From contig NZ_JASNNW010000003.1 in NCBI RefSeq assembly GCF_030165005.1, positions 1 through 53,300 on the forward strand: 53,300 bases of DNA, given 5' to 3'. The first letter of the stretch is position 1; every line of letters starts with the position of its first letter. The stretch is from Blastococcus capsensis (lineage in GTDB: Bacteria; Actinomycetota; Actinomycetes; Mycobacteriales; Geodermatophilaceae). Both the position numbers and the translations under genes were made by a program. A model generated the notes under the pieces. That model was given only the letters and a program-made list of their open reading frames with translations, did no database searches and had not been told where the DNA came from. This document shows positions 39,601-47,668 of the stretch, one piece after another.

Positions 39601-39906
39601 TCAGTCGCCGGGTGGGAGGACCCGGGGGACGAACACCTCGTCGATGGGGCGCGGCCCGACGTACTGGCGGCAGGTGCAGGGCACCCAGCTGTGCCCCGAC
39701 CAGCGGCCGCGCTTGTCGTAGGTGTCGCGGCGCAGCTCCGCGTAGCAGGTGTTGCTCTCCGTGTCGTGCTGGCTCAGCGTGTGCCCGCACCCGCACAGCG
39801 GGGTGACCGGTGGGGGAGCGGCTGCCGGCCGGCCACGGCCCAGCCGCCCGGCCAGGAAGCCGGCCCCGAGCAGGGCCGCGCCCACGGCCAGGCTGATCGG
39901 ATCCAT
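39601..39906 (-). CDS. Small membrane-anchored Cys-rich (zinc-binding?) protein
   Basis: From ATG 39906 the protein has 101 residues. One N-terminal membrane helix (S-L-A-V-G-A-A-L-L-G-A-G-F-L-A-G) is followed by R-L-G-R-G-R and a proline-rich linker. A small domain follows with C-G-C-G-H-T-L-S-Q-H-D, then S-N-T-C-Y, and C-T-C-R-Q-Y-V-G-P. The five cysteines and two histidines could coordinate zinc. Similar C-x-C-G-H...H-D patterns appear in short uncharacterised actinobacterial proteins. Function unknown. The domain would lie in the cytoplasm if the positive residues after the helix follow the positive-inside rule. Confidence 0.75.
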   Translation of the reverse strand: MDPISLAVGAALLGAGFLAGRLGRGRPAAAPPPVTPLCGCGHTLSQHDTESNTCYAELRRDTYDKRGRWSGHSWVPCTCRQYVGPRPIDEVFVPRVLPPGD

Positions 39907-40071
39907 CGTCGTGCACCTCCCGCGCGAGGCCTCCGACGGTAGCGCGCCGGCGCTGTCCCCCGGAGGAGTGGCCGGCGCATCCCCGACTGCGGAGCGTGGC
40001 CGCGCCGAGGTGGTGATGCACAGCACGTTTCCCCCGATCGGGGGGATTGGCGGTCGTGTCTCCGGGGCACG

Positions 40072-40341
40072 TTGACCTCCGTGGACACGTACGCGGTGGG
40101 GTTCGCCCGTCCCGATCGATGGTCGGGTGGGTCGCGCAACGAGCAGAGCTACCCCTGGCACGCCGTGGAGGCCCACCGCCCGCCGGCCGAGCTCGACGGC
40201 GAGGTGGAGCTGGCGGTCTGCGGCGCCATCGTCCAGGTGTGGGGCACGCAGAAGTGGCAGCGGGTCGGCATCGGCCGCACCGGATGCCCGGAGTGTGCCC
40301 GCATCACCGCCGTCGGCCGGCGGCTGTCCACCGCCAGCTGA
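40072..40341 (+). CDS. Small hypothetical protein with C-terminal CPEC
   Basis: The frame from TTG 40072 gives 89 residues, or 86 from GTG 40081, which may be the real start. It contains N-E-Q-S-Y-P-W-H-A-V-E-A-H-R-P, V-C-G-A-I-V-Q-V-W-G-T, and a C-terminal R-T-G-C-P-E-C-A-R. Three cysteines (one in V-C-G and two in C-P-E-C), with the histidines, could bind a metal. Sequence-wise it resembles a widespread class of short actinobacterial proteins with H...C...CPxC. No function is known to me. It diverges from the Cys-rich membrane protein, with 165 bases between. Confidence 0.7.
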   Translation: MTSVDTYAVGFARPDRWSGGSRNEQSYPWHAVEAHRPPAELDGEVELAVCGAIVQVWGTQKWQRVGIGRTGCPECARITAVGRRLSTAS

Positions 40342-40398
40342 CCGCTCCGCCCCTCCCCGGATCCCGCCCCGACGCGACCCGGGGTTGTGTTCTGCCGG

Positions 40399-41586
40399 TC
40401 AGCCCTTCTCCGGCTTGCGGCCGCTGATCGCCGACAGCCCGGTGATCGCCCGGCCGACGATCAGCGCCTGCACCGAATCGGTGCCCTCGAAGGTGAACAC
40501 CGCTTCCATGTCCGCGTGGTGCCGGGCGACGTGGTGGTCGATGAGGATGCCGTCGCCGCCGAGGATGTCCCGGGCGTCGGCCACGATCGCCCGGGCCTTG
40601 GCCGCATGGTTCATCTTCGCCAGCGACGCCATGGCGGCGGTCATCTTCCCCGCGTCGGCCAGCTTGGACAGCCGCCAGCACATCAACTGCATCGAGGTGA
40701 TCTCGGCGAGCATCCGGGCGAGCTTGTCCTGCACCAGCTGGAACCCGGCGATCGGCTGGCCGAACTGCTCGCGCTGGAGGGCGTGGGCGAGCGCGAGCTC
40801 GTAGGAGGCCGTCGCCAGCCCGAGCGCCCGCCACGCGACGGTGTACCGGGTGCGGTCGAGCACCTGGGACACGTCCTTGAACGAGTGGCAGTTGGCCAGC
40901 TTGTTCTCCGCCGGCACCCGGACGTCGGTCAGCGTGATCTCGGCCTGCCACACCGCCCGCAGCGCCGTCTTCCCGGTCATGACGACCGCCTCGAAGCCGG
41001 GCGTGCCCTTCTCCACGACGTACCCGCCGACGGCGCCGTCCTCGCCGCGGGCCCAGACGATCACGTAGTCGGCGATCGAGCCGTTGCCGATCCACTTCTT
41101 CTGCCCGTCGAGGACGTAGGCGTCGCCGTCGCGGCGGGCCGAGGTCTCCAGCCCGACGGCGTCCGAGCCGTGCCGGGGCTCGGTCAGGCCGAAGGCACCG
41201 ATCTTCTCCAGCCGCGCCATCTCCGGCAGCCAGCGTTCGCGCTGCTCCTCGTCGCCGAGCAGCGCGATCGACTGCATGGCCAGGAAGCTGTGCACCCCGT
41301 TGAAGGTGCCGATGCTCCCGTCGGCGCGGGCCAGCTCGGCGGCCACCAGACCGGCGGCGACGTTGCTCATGCCCGGGCAGCCGTACCCCTCGATGATTCC
41401 CCCGACGACGCCGATCTCGGCCAGCCGGGGCACCAGCTCGAAGGGGAAGTCCGCCCGTTCCCAGTAGTCGTTGATCCGCGGGAGGACCTCCTGCTCACCG
41501 AAGGTGCGGACCCGGTCCCGGATCGCGATCTCCTCGGGCTCGAGCAGGTCCTCGAAGGCGTAGAAGTCAGGGGTGTCGGCGGTCAC
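40399..41586 (-). CDS. Acyl-CoA dehydrogenase (glutaryl-CoA-dehydrogenase-like)
   Basis: This 395-residue flavoenzyme starts at GTG 41586. Acyl-CoA dehydrogenase signatures are visible: G-A-F-G-L-T-E-P-R-H-G-S-D in the FAD/substrate region, K-K-W-I-G-N-G-S-I-A-D-Y, R-E-Q-F-G-Q-P-I-A-G-F-Q-L-V-Q, D-I-L-G-G-D-G-I, and T-F-E-G-T-D-S-V-Q-A-L-I-V-G-R near the end. The general-base glutamate is in F-E-G-T, the position used in glutaryl-CoA-type enzymes. It would desaturate, and perhaps decarboxylate, an acyl-CoA with electrons going to ETF. It stands alone on the minus strand and is divergent from the K+ channel gene. Close homology to GcdH is suggested by the G-x-Y-G-C-P-G-M-S block, but substrate cannot be fixed. 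Confidence 0.9.
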   Translation of the reverse strand: MTADTPDFYAFEDLLEPEEIAIRDRVRTFGEQEVLPRINDYWERADFPFELVPRLAEIGVVGGIIEGYGCPGMSNVAAGLVAAELARADGSIGTFNGVHSFLAMQSIALLGDEEQRERWLPEMARLEKIGAFGLTEPRHGSDAVGLETSARRDGDAYVLDGQKKWIGNGSIADYVIVWARGEDGAVGGYVVEKGTPGFEAVVMTGKTALRAVWQAEITLTDVRVPAENKLANCHSFKDVSQVLDRTRYTVAWRALGLATASYELALAHALQREQFGQPIAGFQLVQDKLARMLAEITSMQLMCWRLSKLADAGKMTAAMASLAKMNHAAKARAIVADARDILGGDGILIDHHVARHHADMEAVFTFEGTDSVQALIVGRAITGLSAISGRKPEKG

Positions 41587-41719
41587 AGCACCGAACGTAC
41601 GGCGAACCCGGGCAGCCCGCCCGTCGCGCACGGAACGGGAAAACACACCGTCGCGGCAGCCCACCTTCGGACGGCTCGCGGTAGCTTGCCTCGTCCGGAC
41701 GCCGTCGCCAGGAGATCCG

Positions 41720-42751
41720 TTGCCGTTCCTCCTCCACCGCTTCACGCGGTTCGTCCGGGCGCGCCTGACCGGCTGGCGGCTGCCGCTGGCGGTGGCGCTG
41801 TTCGTCTTCCTGAGCAGCTGGCTGGCGATGGCCCTCGTGGAACCGGCCGGCACCGACATCGCCGCCCCGGGAACCTACTGGTGGTACTTCCTGGTCACCG
41901 CCGCGACCGTCGGCTACGGGGACGTCTTCCCGTCCTCGCTCGGCGGCCGCATCGTCGGCGCGTACGTGATCGTGGGTGGCATCGTCACCTTGACCCTGCT
42001 GTTCACCCGGCTCTCCGAGGCACTGCAGTCGGTCCGGAGCCGGCGTCTGAGAGGTGTGGTCCCCCTGGAGCTGTCCGACCACCTGGTGCTGCTGGGCTAC
42101 CGGCCCGGGCGCACCGAGCGGATCCTCACCGAGCTGACCGCCGAGGGGCGCACCCAGGTCGTCCTCTGCGCCTGGGACGACGTCCCGGAGAATCCCGTGC
42201 CCGACCGCGCGGCGGTGCACTTCGTCCGTGGCGACCTCACCCGCGAGGACGTGATGTCCCGGGCCTGCGTGGCCGCTGCCCGCACCGTCGTCATAGACGG
42301 ACGGGACGACAACGAGACGCTGGCGATCGCGGTGGCCGTCGTCCACGCCAACCGGCGGGCGCACGTGGTCGCCGCCGTCCGTGATCTCGACCGCGCGGAG
42401 AACCTCCGCTACGTCGACAACACGATCCAGGTCGTGCAGTGGCACATGCCGTTCCTCCTCACCGAGGAGGCGACCGACCCCGGGATCGCGCAGGTCTACA
42501 CCGACCTCATGCGCAGCGGCGGGAACGGCAACACCTACTCGCTGACGGTACCGCCCGGGTTCCCGTACGCGACCTTCGGTGACTGCCAGACCCACTTCGG
42601 TCGGGAATTCCGGGCGACGGCGCTCGCCCTGCGCGGTGCGGACGGGCCGGTGCTCAACCCGCCGTGGGACACGCCGGTGCCGGTCGGGGCGACCCTGTAC
42701 TACGTCGCCGAGGCCCGCATCCCCGTCCGGCAGTTCACCGGCGGGCGCTGA
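41720..42751 (+). CDS. Two-helix K+ channel with RCK/TrkA-N domain
   Basis: This 343-residue protein starts at TTG 41720 with AGGAGA 4 bases upstream. Two membrane helices (about residues 22-42 and 75-95) flank a pore loop with the potassium selectivity filter T-V-G-Y-G-D. A cytoplasmic RCK domain follows from about 115: H-L-V-L-L-G-Y-R-P-G-R-T as the Rossmann-type start, with G-D-L-T-R-E-D-V and D-G-R-D-D-N-E-T-L. The usual G-x-G-x-x-G reads G-Y-R-P-G-R, so nucleotide binding may be altered. The channel would conduct K+ passively and be gated by ligand binding to the RCK ring. The C-terminal half (about 250-343) is a distinct ligand-binding segment. Confidence 0.9.
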   Translation: MPFLLHRFTRFVRARLTGWRLPLAVALFVFLSSWLAMALVEPAGTDIAAPGTYWWYFLVTAATVGYGDVFPSSLGGRIVGAYVIVGGIVTLTLLFTRLSEALQSVRSRRLRGVVPLELSDHLVLLGYRPGRTERILTELTAEGRTQVVLCAWDDVPENPVPDRAAVHFVRGDLTREDVMSRACVAAARTVVIDGRDDNETLAIAVAVVHANRRAHVVAAVRDLDRAENLRYVDNTIQVVQWHMPFLLTEEATDPGIAQVYTDLMRSGGNGNTYSLTVPPGFPYATFGDCQTHFGREFRATALALRGADGPVLNPPWDTPVPVGATLYYVAEARIPVRQFTGGR

Positions 42752-42756
42752 CCCGT

Positions 42757-42900
42757 CTAGGAGGGGTGGCCCTCGACGTCGCTCTCGTCGCCCTGCGGCG
42801 CCTCGCGCGGCTCGCTCTGCGCCTCCAGGTCCGCCGCCACATCGGCGCTCTCCTGCTCGAGGGCGATGTCACGGGGCTGCGGCGTCTCCGGCGTCGTCAT
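42757..42900 (-). CDS. Very small acidic protein (47 aa)
   Basis: A minus-strand frame from ATG 42900 to TAG 42757-42759 reads MTTPETPQPRDIALEQ..., giving 47 residues, with a GGTGGGG site just upstream. About one quarter of residues are D or E. It ends D-E-S-D-V-E-G-H-P-S, a D-V-E-G-H tail that I have seen in other short actinobacterial frames. It lies in the gap just after the K+ channel, 6 bases from its stop, convergent. No helix for the membrane, no cysteine. Whether it is translated is uncertain, but start, stop and ribosome-binding site are all in place. Function unknown. Confidence 0.5.
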   Translation of the reverse strand: MTTPETPQPRDIALEQESADVAADLEAQSEPREAPQGDESDVEGHPS

Positions 42901-42953
42901 GGCCCCACCCTGCCGCAACCGGCCCTACTGCGCCCGGTCATCGCGACCGACGG

Positions 42954-43019
42954 TCAGCCGCGCAGCTCCCGGTTGAGGATCTTGCCGGTGACGGTCTCGG
43001 GCAGCTCGTCGACGTCCCG
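42954..43019 (-). pseudogene. Relic: last ~21 codons of an acyl-CoA synthetase
   Basis: Read on the minus strand, 43019 to 42954 gives RDVDELPETVTGKILNRELR, then Gly and stop. This is the unmistakable C-terminal motif of AMP-forming acyl-CoA ligases, with the catalytic lysine in T-G-K-I. Upstream bases (43020-43060) read in frame but lose all similarity, and no ligase body exists in the window. The rest has therefore been deleted. The remnant sits among fatty-acid or alcohol genes. It is too short to encode a function. Confidence 0.8.
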
Positions 43020-43065
43020 AGGGTCTGGTCGCCCGCGGCTGAGCCGCCCGTACGGATGTGAGCGA

Positions 43066-43123
43066 CGAGTGCGACGAACTCGTGGCCATCAGCGGGGTGA
43101 TGACCACGAGTCCGTCGCACTCG
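43066..43123. repeat. 26-bp imperfect hairpin upstream of Fe-type dehydrogenase
   Basis: CGAGTGCGACGAACTCGTGG... (43066-43091) and 43098-43123 are reverse complements over 26 positions with two mismatches, around a GCGGGG loop. In a minus-strand transcript both mismatches become G-U pairs. It lies between the acyl-CoA-synthetase relic and the dehydrogenase start, so it may be a terminator left over from the deleted locus or an insertion-type repeat. Confidence 0.6.
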
Positions 43124-43245
43124 CCGGGCTCCTTCAGCTCTGGCGGGTGGTCCGGACCGCCGTGGTGGCGAGCACGACCGCTGGTGCACCATTCGGTCCA
43201 CCCGATCACCGTCACCGCACCGCCCGACCCGCCCAGGGGGATTCC

Positions 43246-44535
43246 ATGACGAGCAGCGTGCCCGGCAATCCGGAGTCCGTCTTCACCTACGGCGCCCCGC
43301 AGCTGAAGTTCGGCAGTGGCGCGTCGGACGAGATCGGCTACGACCTCAGCCGGTACGGCGTGCGGCGGGTGCTGGTGATCACCGACCCGGGTGTCGCGGC
43401 CACCGGCCATCCGCAGCGGGTCGCCGAGCAGATGCAGCGGTTCGGCATCGAGGCGCGCGTCTTCGACGGCGTGCACGTCGAGCCGACCGACGTCAGCCTG
43501 ATCGCCGCCATCGACGAGGCGCGGGCGTCGGGCCCGTGGGACGCGTTCGTCGCGGTCGGCGGCGGCTCGGCCATCGACACCGCGAAGGCGATCAACCTGC
43601 TCACCACCAACCCCGGCGAGCTGATGGACTACGTCAACGTGCCGGTGGGGAAGGGGCAGGCGCCGACGGAGCAGCTCAAGCCGCTGGTCGCCGTGCCGAC
43701 GACGACCGGCACCGGCTCGGAGAGCACCACGATCTGCGTGATGGACGTGCTGTCGCTGAAGGTGAAGACCGGGATCAGCCACGCGCGGCTGCGCCCCACC
43801 CTGGCCGTCATCGACCCCGACCTCACCCGCAGCCAGCCGGCCGGGGTGACCGCGGCGTCGGGCATGGACATCCTCTGCCACGCCCTGGAGAGCTACACCG
43901 CCCGCTGGTACGCCAGCTACGAGCGCAAAGCGGCCGGGAACCGGGTGCCCTACTGCGGCTCCAACCCGATCTCGGACATGTGGTCGGAGAAGGCCATGAC
44001 GCTGCTGGCCGGCTCCTTCCGCACGGCCGTCCGCAACGGGGACGACGTGCAGGCCCGCTCCGACATGGCGCTCGCCGCGACGTTCGCCGGCATGGGCTTC
44101 GGCAACGCCGGTGTGCACATCCCCCACGCCAACGCCTATCCGATCGCCGGGCAGGTCAAGAACTTCCACCCCGACGACTACCCGGGCGACGAGCCGATGG
44201 TGCCGCACGGCATGTCGGTGGCCCTGACCGCGCCGGAGGCCTTCCGGTTCACCTTCGATGCCTCGCCCGAGCGGCACGTGCGCGCGGCTGAGCTGCTGGC
44301 CCCGGGCGCCGACCGGCCGGACGACCTCGCCGAGTTCCTGCCCACGGTCCTGGCCGATCTCATGCGCGACATCGGCATCCCCAACGGTGTGGGCGCCGTC
44401 GGCTTCGGCGAGGGCGACGTTCCCGAACTCGTGGACGGTGCCATGAAGCAGCAGCGACTGCTGGCCACCTGCCCCCGGGACGTCACCGCGGACGACCTCG
44501 CCGGCATCTTCCGCCGGTCGATGTCCCTGTGGTGA
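43246..44535 (+). CDS. Iron-type alcohol dehydrogenase (hydroxyacid-oxoacid transhydrogenase-like)
   Basis: This 429-residue protein starts at ATG 43246 with CAGGGGG upstream. Group III dehydrogenase features are present: L-K-F-G-S-G-A-S-D-E-I-G-Y-D-L, A-V-G-G-G-S-A-I-D-T-A-K-A (nucleotide site), V-P-T-T-T-G-T-G-S-E-S-T, A-A-S-G-M-D-I-L-C-H-A-L-E-S-Y (metal site) and N-A-G-V-H-I-P-H-A-N-A-Y-P, then V-P-H-G-M-S-V-A-L. The length and H-I-P-H-A...I-A-G block resemble hydroxyacid-oxoacid transhydrogenase (ADHFE1) more than butanol dehydrogenases. It would move hydride between a hydroxy acid such as 4-hydroxybutyrate and 2-oxoglutarate, or oxidise an alcohol with NAD. It is a single gene on the plus strand. 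Confidence 0.9.
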   Translation: MTSSVPGNPESVFTYGAPQLKFGSGASDEIGYDLSRYGVRRVLVITDPGVAATGHPQRVAEQMQRFGIEARVFDGVHVEPTDVSLIAAIDEARASGPWDAFVAVGGGSAIDTAKAINLLTTNPGELMDYVNVPVGKGQAPTEQLKPLVAVPTTTGTGSESTTICVMDVLSLKVKTGISHARLRPTLAVIDPDLTRSQPAGVTAASGMDILCHALESYTARWYASYERKAAGNRVPYCGSNPISDMWSEKAMTLLAGSFRTAVRNGDDVQARSDMALAATFAGMGFGNAGVHIPHANAYPIAGQVKNFHPDDYPGDEPMVPHGMSVALTAPEAFRFTFDASPERHVRAAELLAPGADRPDDLAEFLPTVLADLMRDIGIPNGVGAVGFGEGDVPELVDGAMKQQRLLATCPRDVTADDLAGIFRRSMSLW

Positions 44536-44542
44536 CGCCGGC

Positions 44543-44959
44543 TCAGCGAGGGGTGAGGACCGTCTTCGTCACCTGACCGGTGGCGACGAGCACCCCGTCG
44601 ACGGTGGCCTCGGCCCGCATGAACGCCACCGCCCGGCCCCGCCGCAGGACTGTCGCGGAGAGCTCCACGGTCGCGCCGGCGGCGACCGGCCGCAGCAGCG
44701 AGGCGGCGACGTCGTGGGTCACGGCGTGCTCTCCGTCGCCGAGCGAGGGCAGCAGGGCGAGGAACGAGGCGACGTCGAGCAGCGCGTAGACGATGCCGCC
44801 GTGCAGCATCCCCGCCGGGTTCTGCGCGGCCTCGCCGACCGGGAAGCGGATCCCCGCCGACGGGTCCCGCGCGTCGCGCAGCTCGACGCCGAGGAACCGG
44901 TGCAGCGGGATGTCGAGGACGGCCTGCACGCGGGCGTCGGACGAGGCTTCACCAGGCAC
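44543..44959 (-). CDS. PaaI-type hot-dog thioesterase
   Basis: This 138-residue protein starts at GTG 44959. It has the hot-dog fold signature P-A-G-M-L-H-G-G-I-V-Y-A-L-L-D-V-A, with the conserved H-G-G before the long helix and the acid D that supports catalysis, then T-H-D-V-A-A-S-L-L-R-P-V-A-A-G-A-T-V and R-R-G-R-A-V-A-F-M-R-A-E-A-T. Members hydrolyse acyl-CoA thioesters, often aromatic (PaaI, hydroxyphenylacetyl-CoA). It is convergent with the iron-type dehydrogenase with 7 bases between stops, and diverges from the WXG100-like gene. The substrate is unknown. Confidence 0.88.
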   Translation of the reverse strand: MPGEASSDARVQAVLDIPLHRFLGVELRDARDPSAGIRFPVGEAAQNPAGMLHGGIVYALLDVASFLALLPSLGDGEHAVTHDVAASLLRPVAAGATVELSATVLRRGRAVAFMRAEATVDGVLVATGQVTKTVLTPR

Positions 44960-45075
44960 CGGCCCAGCATTCCTCAACAGGTCCAGCCGGTCTCCACAGG
45001 TGCTCCGGAAGCCCCACGGGGGACCGGGCGCGAACCTAGGCTCCGCTGCAGTTCTGGAACCGGGAGGCGGCCGCC

Positions 45076-45498
45076 GTGGGGTTGTACGGAGACCCGGATG
45101 CGCTCGACGCGCTGGCGGCGGAGCTCGCGCAGCGGGCCCGGGACGTGCGTGCAGCCGGCGCCGAGCACCGGCGCGAGGCCGAGCGCACCCGCTGGGTGTC
45201 CGACGCAGCCGCGGCGTACCGCCGGCAGGTGGCTCGCGACTGCGCCGACGTCGATGCCGCCACCGACGCCATGGAGCAGGCCGCGGAGGCGTTGCGCCGG
45301 CACGCCGACGCGCTGCGCGAGCGGCTGGCGGAGATCGCCCGCGCCGAGCGGGCGGTCCGGGCCTGGCTCTCCGAGCGGGCCGCCCGAGGAGTCGAGCTGT
45401 TCGAGGACGTCGGCGGCGTGCTGGGCCACCTGCCCGAGGCGGGCGCCGACGCCTGGCGCCAGGCGTCGGGCCGGCTGAGCCGACTGGGCATGTGGTGA
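45076..45498 (+). CDS. WXG100-like helical protein of orphan T7SS-type cluster
   Basis: This 140-residue, almost wholly helical protein begins VGLYGDPDALDALAAELAQR. Two long amphipathic helices are separated near R-T-R-W-V-S-D-A-A-A-A-Y-R-R, where W-V-S-D takes the place of the W-x-G turn (asparagine/glycine replaced). WXG100 proteins are about 100 residues and are secreted as dimers by ESX/type VII systems; this one is longer, with a tail containing L-F-E-D-V-G-G-V-L-G-H-L-P-E-A. No signal peptide. GTG 45076 is preceded by GGGAGG. Its stop overlaps the next GTG. The T7SS core (EccB-E, mycosin) is not in the window. Confidence 0.72.
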   Translation: MGLYGDPDALDALAAELAQRARDVRAAGAEHRREAERTRWVSDAAAAYRRQVARDCADVDAATDAMEQAAEALRRHADALRERLAEIARAERAVRAWLSERAARGVELFEDVGGVLGHLPEAGADAWRQASGRLSRLGMW

Positions 45499-46277
45499 GC
45501 GCCGGGCCGCGGCGGCTGACCCTCACCGCCGCCGAATGGTCGGTGGTCGCGGCCGGCCGGCTGACGCACCCACCGCCGGCGTTCGCCCCGGTCCCGCTGA
45601 GCCCTGCCGGCCGGGACGTCGCGATCTCCGCGCTGGTCGAGGCCGGGATCGTGGTGACGCAGGGCGGGGGAGCGGTCGAGCCGGTGCCGCCCGTGGCAGC
45701 CGACCTGGCCACGCTGGACCGCCCGCTGCTGACGATCCGGCTCCAGGTCACCGGCCGTACCGGTGCCCGTCAGGGGTGGTTCGCCCTTGGCCGGGACGTG
45801 GTCGTCGGGCTGCTCACCCTGGCGGACGGCGGCGTGGAGCTGTCGCTCGCGCCGGCCGTGCGGCTGGGCGTCGAGCTGGCGCGGGCCGTGCCCGACGCGG
45901 CGGAGGTGACCGGGCCCTGGCCGGCAGGGGAGGAGCCGGGCGACGGCGTCCCGGTCGCCGGTCGCCTCCCGCTGGCCCTGCTGGAGGACGCGCCGTCGCC
46001 CGGTGCGACCGCGGAGGAACGGGCGCTGGCGCAGGAACTGGAGCGGCGGACGGCCGGCTCGCTGAGCTGCCTGGTCGTCGGTCGGGCGGGTTCGGCCGTC
46101 GGCGCCGGCGAGCTCTCCTGGCTGGCGACCGACGCGGGCTGGGTGGGCCTCCGGCCGCGACCGGACGGGGGGCCGCGCCGGATGGTCGATCTGGTGCGGG
46201 TGGAGCCGGGAGACATCGGCGCCTGGATGGCACCGGTCGTGGGCGCGCTCCTGGAGAGTCCCCGTGAGCAGTCCTGA
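45495..46277 (+). CDS. Uncharacterised protein, EspG-like candidate in T7SS-type cluster
   Basis: This 260-residue protein starts at GTG 45495, overlapping the WXG100-like stop. It has a beginning L-T-L-T-A-A-E-W-S-V-V-A-A-G, then alternating short strands and helices: R-L-Q-V-T-G-R-T-G-A-R-Q-G-W-F-A-L-G-R, L-L-T-L-A-D-G-G-V-E-L-S-L-A, and A-G-S-L-S-C-L-V-V-G-R. Size and neighbours recall EspG chaperones of ESX systems, which bind PE/PPE or WXG-type substrates, but I see no diagnostic motif and the assignment is weak. It overlaps the next gene by 14 bases. Cytoplasmic. Confidence 0.6.
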   Translation: MSAGPRRLTLTAAEWSVVAAGRLTHPPPAFAPVPLSPAGRDVAISALVEAGIVVTQGGGAVEPVPPVAADLATLDRPLLTIRLQVTGRTGARQGWFALGRDVVVGLLTLADGGVELSLAPAVRLGVELARAVPDAAEVTGPWPAGEEPGDGVPVAGRLPLALLEDAPSPGATAEERALAQELERRTAGSLSCLVVGRAGSAVGAGELSWLATDAGWVGLRPRPDGGPRRMVDLVRVEPGDIGAWMAPVVGALLESPREQS

Positions 46278-47664
46278 GATCCGGGTCAGCGGTGGCGCAG
46301 GGGGCCTGGAGGCCGATCTCGCCGATCTCGCCGTCCTGGGGCGCAGCAGCCTCGATCTGGCCGAGATGCTCGCCGGCACCGGCGGAACCTGCTCCGGAGT
46401 GCTCACCGACCCGGATCTGCTCGCATCGGCCGTACTCGATCCGGTCGGCGTCGTCCGGTTCGAGGCTGCGCTGCTCGAGTCTCTCCACGGTCCGCGGGGT
46501 CTGACCGCCCTGGCCGTGCACTTCACGGCACGGGCGGCGGCGCTGCAGGCGGCCGCCGCGGCGTACGAGGCGGCGGACGCCGCCCTCGCCGAGCTGGCCG
46601 ACGACCTGCACTGGGCGGCGGGCTACTTCCCCGCAGCCACCCTGGCCGGGCTGGTCACACTGGGGGTGGGGCAGTTCCTGGTCGACCCGGCCGGCACGGT
46701 CGCCGAGACCGACGCGCTGATCGACGATCCGGAGCGCTGGCTCACCGAGCACCCCGGCCTGGTCGACCACGCGGTGGGCATGGCGCCGGGTCTGGCCTCG
46801 CGGGTGAACGCCATGACCGGTGGCCTGTTCTCCCCGTGGCTCGGTGGGAGCGACGTCCGGGCTGCCGCGCGCCGGCTCGGCCGGCTGTGGCCCGACGGCC
46901 GGCCCGTCGTCACTCCGCTGCCGGACGACCAGCGCGGACCGGTGACGAAACCACCCAGGAACGTCAGCGACCTCCTGGTGGCCCTCGATCTCCGCGCCGT
47001 CCGCTCCAGTGCCGAGGAGGACCAGATCAGCGTCCGGGTGCTCTTCCGCGCCGACGGGAGCAGGGCCTACATCGTGGACATCCCCGGGACGAGGAGCTGG
47101 TCGCCGCCCGGTGCGTCGGTCAACCCGTCGGCCCATGACCTCGGCACGAACGTCCGGGTGCTGGGCGGTGACAGCACCACACGGCAGGCGGCCGTCGCCG
47201 AGGCGTTGCGACGGGCGGGCGCCGGGTCGAGCGATCCGGTGATGCTGGTCGGTCACAGCCAGGGCGGGATGGTGGCCGCCCAGGCCGCGCACGACGCCGG
47301 GACGGTCGACTTCCCGTACGACGTGCGGAACGTCCTCACGGTGGGGTCACCGATCGGCCGGGCGGACGTTCCCTCGTCGGTCCAGGTGCTCGCGCTGGAG
47401 AACGCCCACGACGTCGTCCCGTACCTCGAGGGACGGGCCAACGACGACGACCGGAACGTCACCACCGTGACGTTCGGGACCCAGTACGGCTCCGTCGACG
47501 AGAATCACGGCATCGGCAGCGCGTACCTGGGGGCGGCCCGGATCATCGACCGCAGCGACGACCCGTCGATCGCCGCGTACCGGGCCAGTGCCGCCCCGTT
47601 CTTCGCCGGTCCCGGTGAGGGTGCGGAGGTGGTCGCGCACGTCTACTCGATCGGCAGGAGATGA
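46264..47664 (+). CDS. Alpha/beta hydrolase with helical N-terminus, candidate T7SS effector
   Basis: This 466-residue protein starts at GTG 46264. Residues 1-130 are helical and alanine/leucine-rich (A-A-A-L-Q-A-A-A-A-A-Y-E-A-A-D), a type seen in secretion-targeting regions of type-VII substrates. Residues about 130-210 form a connector with a hydrophobic segment (A-T-L-A-G-L-V-T-L-G-V). The C-terminal part (from about 235) is an alpha/beta hydrolase with nucleophile elbow V-G-H-S-Q-G-G-M (Ser near 330), an acid in E-N-A-H-D-V-V-P, and a histidine in N-H-G-I-G. The triad thus looks complete. Lipase or esterase action is likely; export is inferred from context, not shown. Confidence 0.72.
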   Translation: MSSPEIRVSGGAGGLEADLADLAVLGRSSLDLAEMLAGTGGTCSGVLTDPDLLASAVLDPVGVVRFEAALLESLHGPRGLTALAVHFTARAAALQAAAAAYEAADAALAELADDLHWAAGYFPAATLAGLVTLGVGQFLVDPAGTVAETDALIDDPERWLTEHPGLVDHAVGMAPGLASRVNAMTGGLFSPWLGGSDVRAAARRLGRLWPDGRPVVTPLPDDQRGPVTKPPRNVSDLLVALDLRAVRSSAEEDQISVRVLFRADGSRAYIVDIPGTRSWSPPGASVNPSAHDLGTNVRVLGGDSTTRQAAVAEALRRAGAGSSDPVMLVGHSQGGMVAAQAAHDAGTVDFPYDVRNVLTVGSPIGRADVPSSVQVLALENAHDVVPYLEGRANDDDRNVTTVTFGTQYGSVDENHGIGSAYLGAARIIDRSDDPSIAAYRASAAPFFAGPGEGAEVVAHVYSIGRR

Positions 47665-47668
47665 CCCG

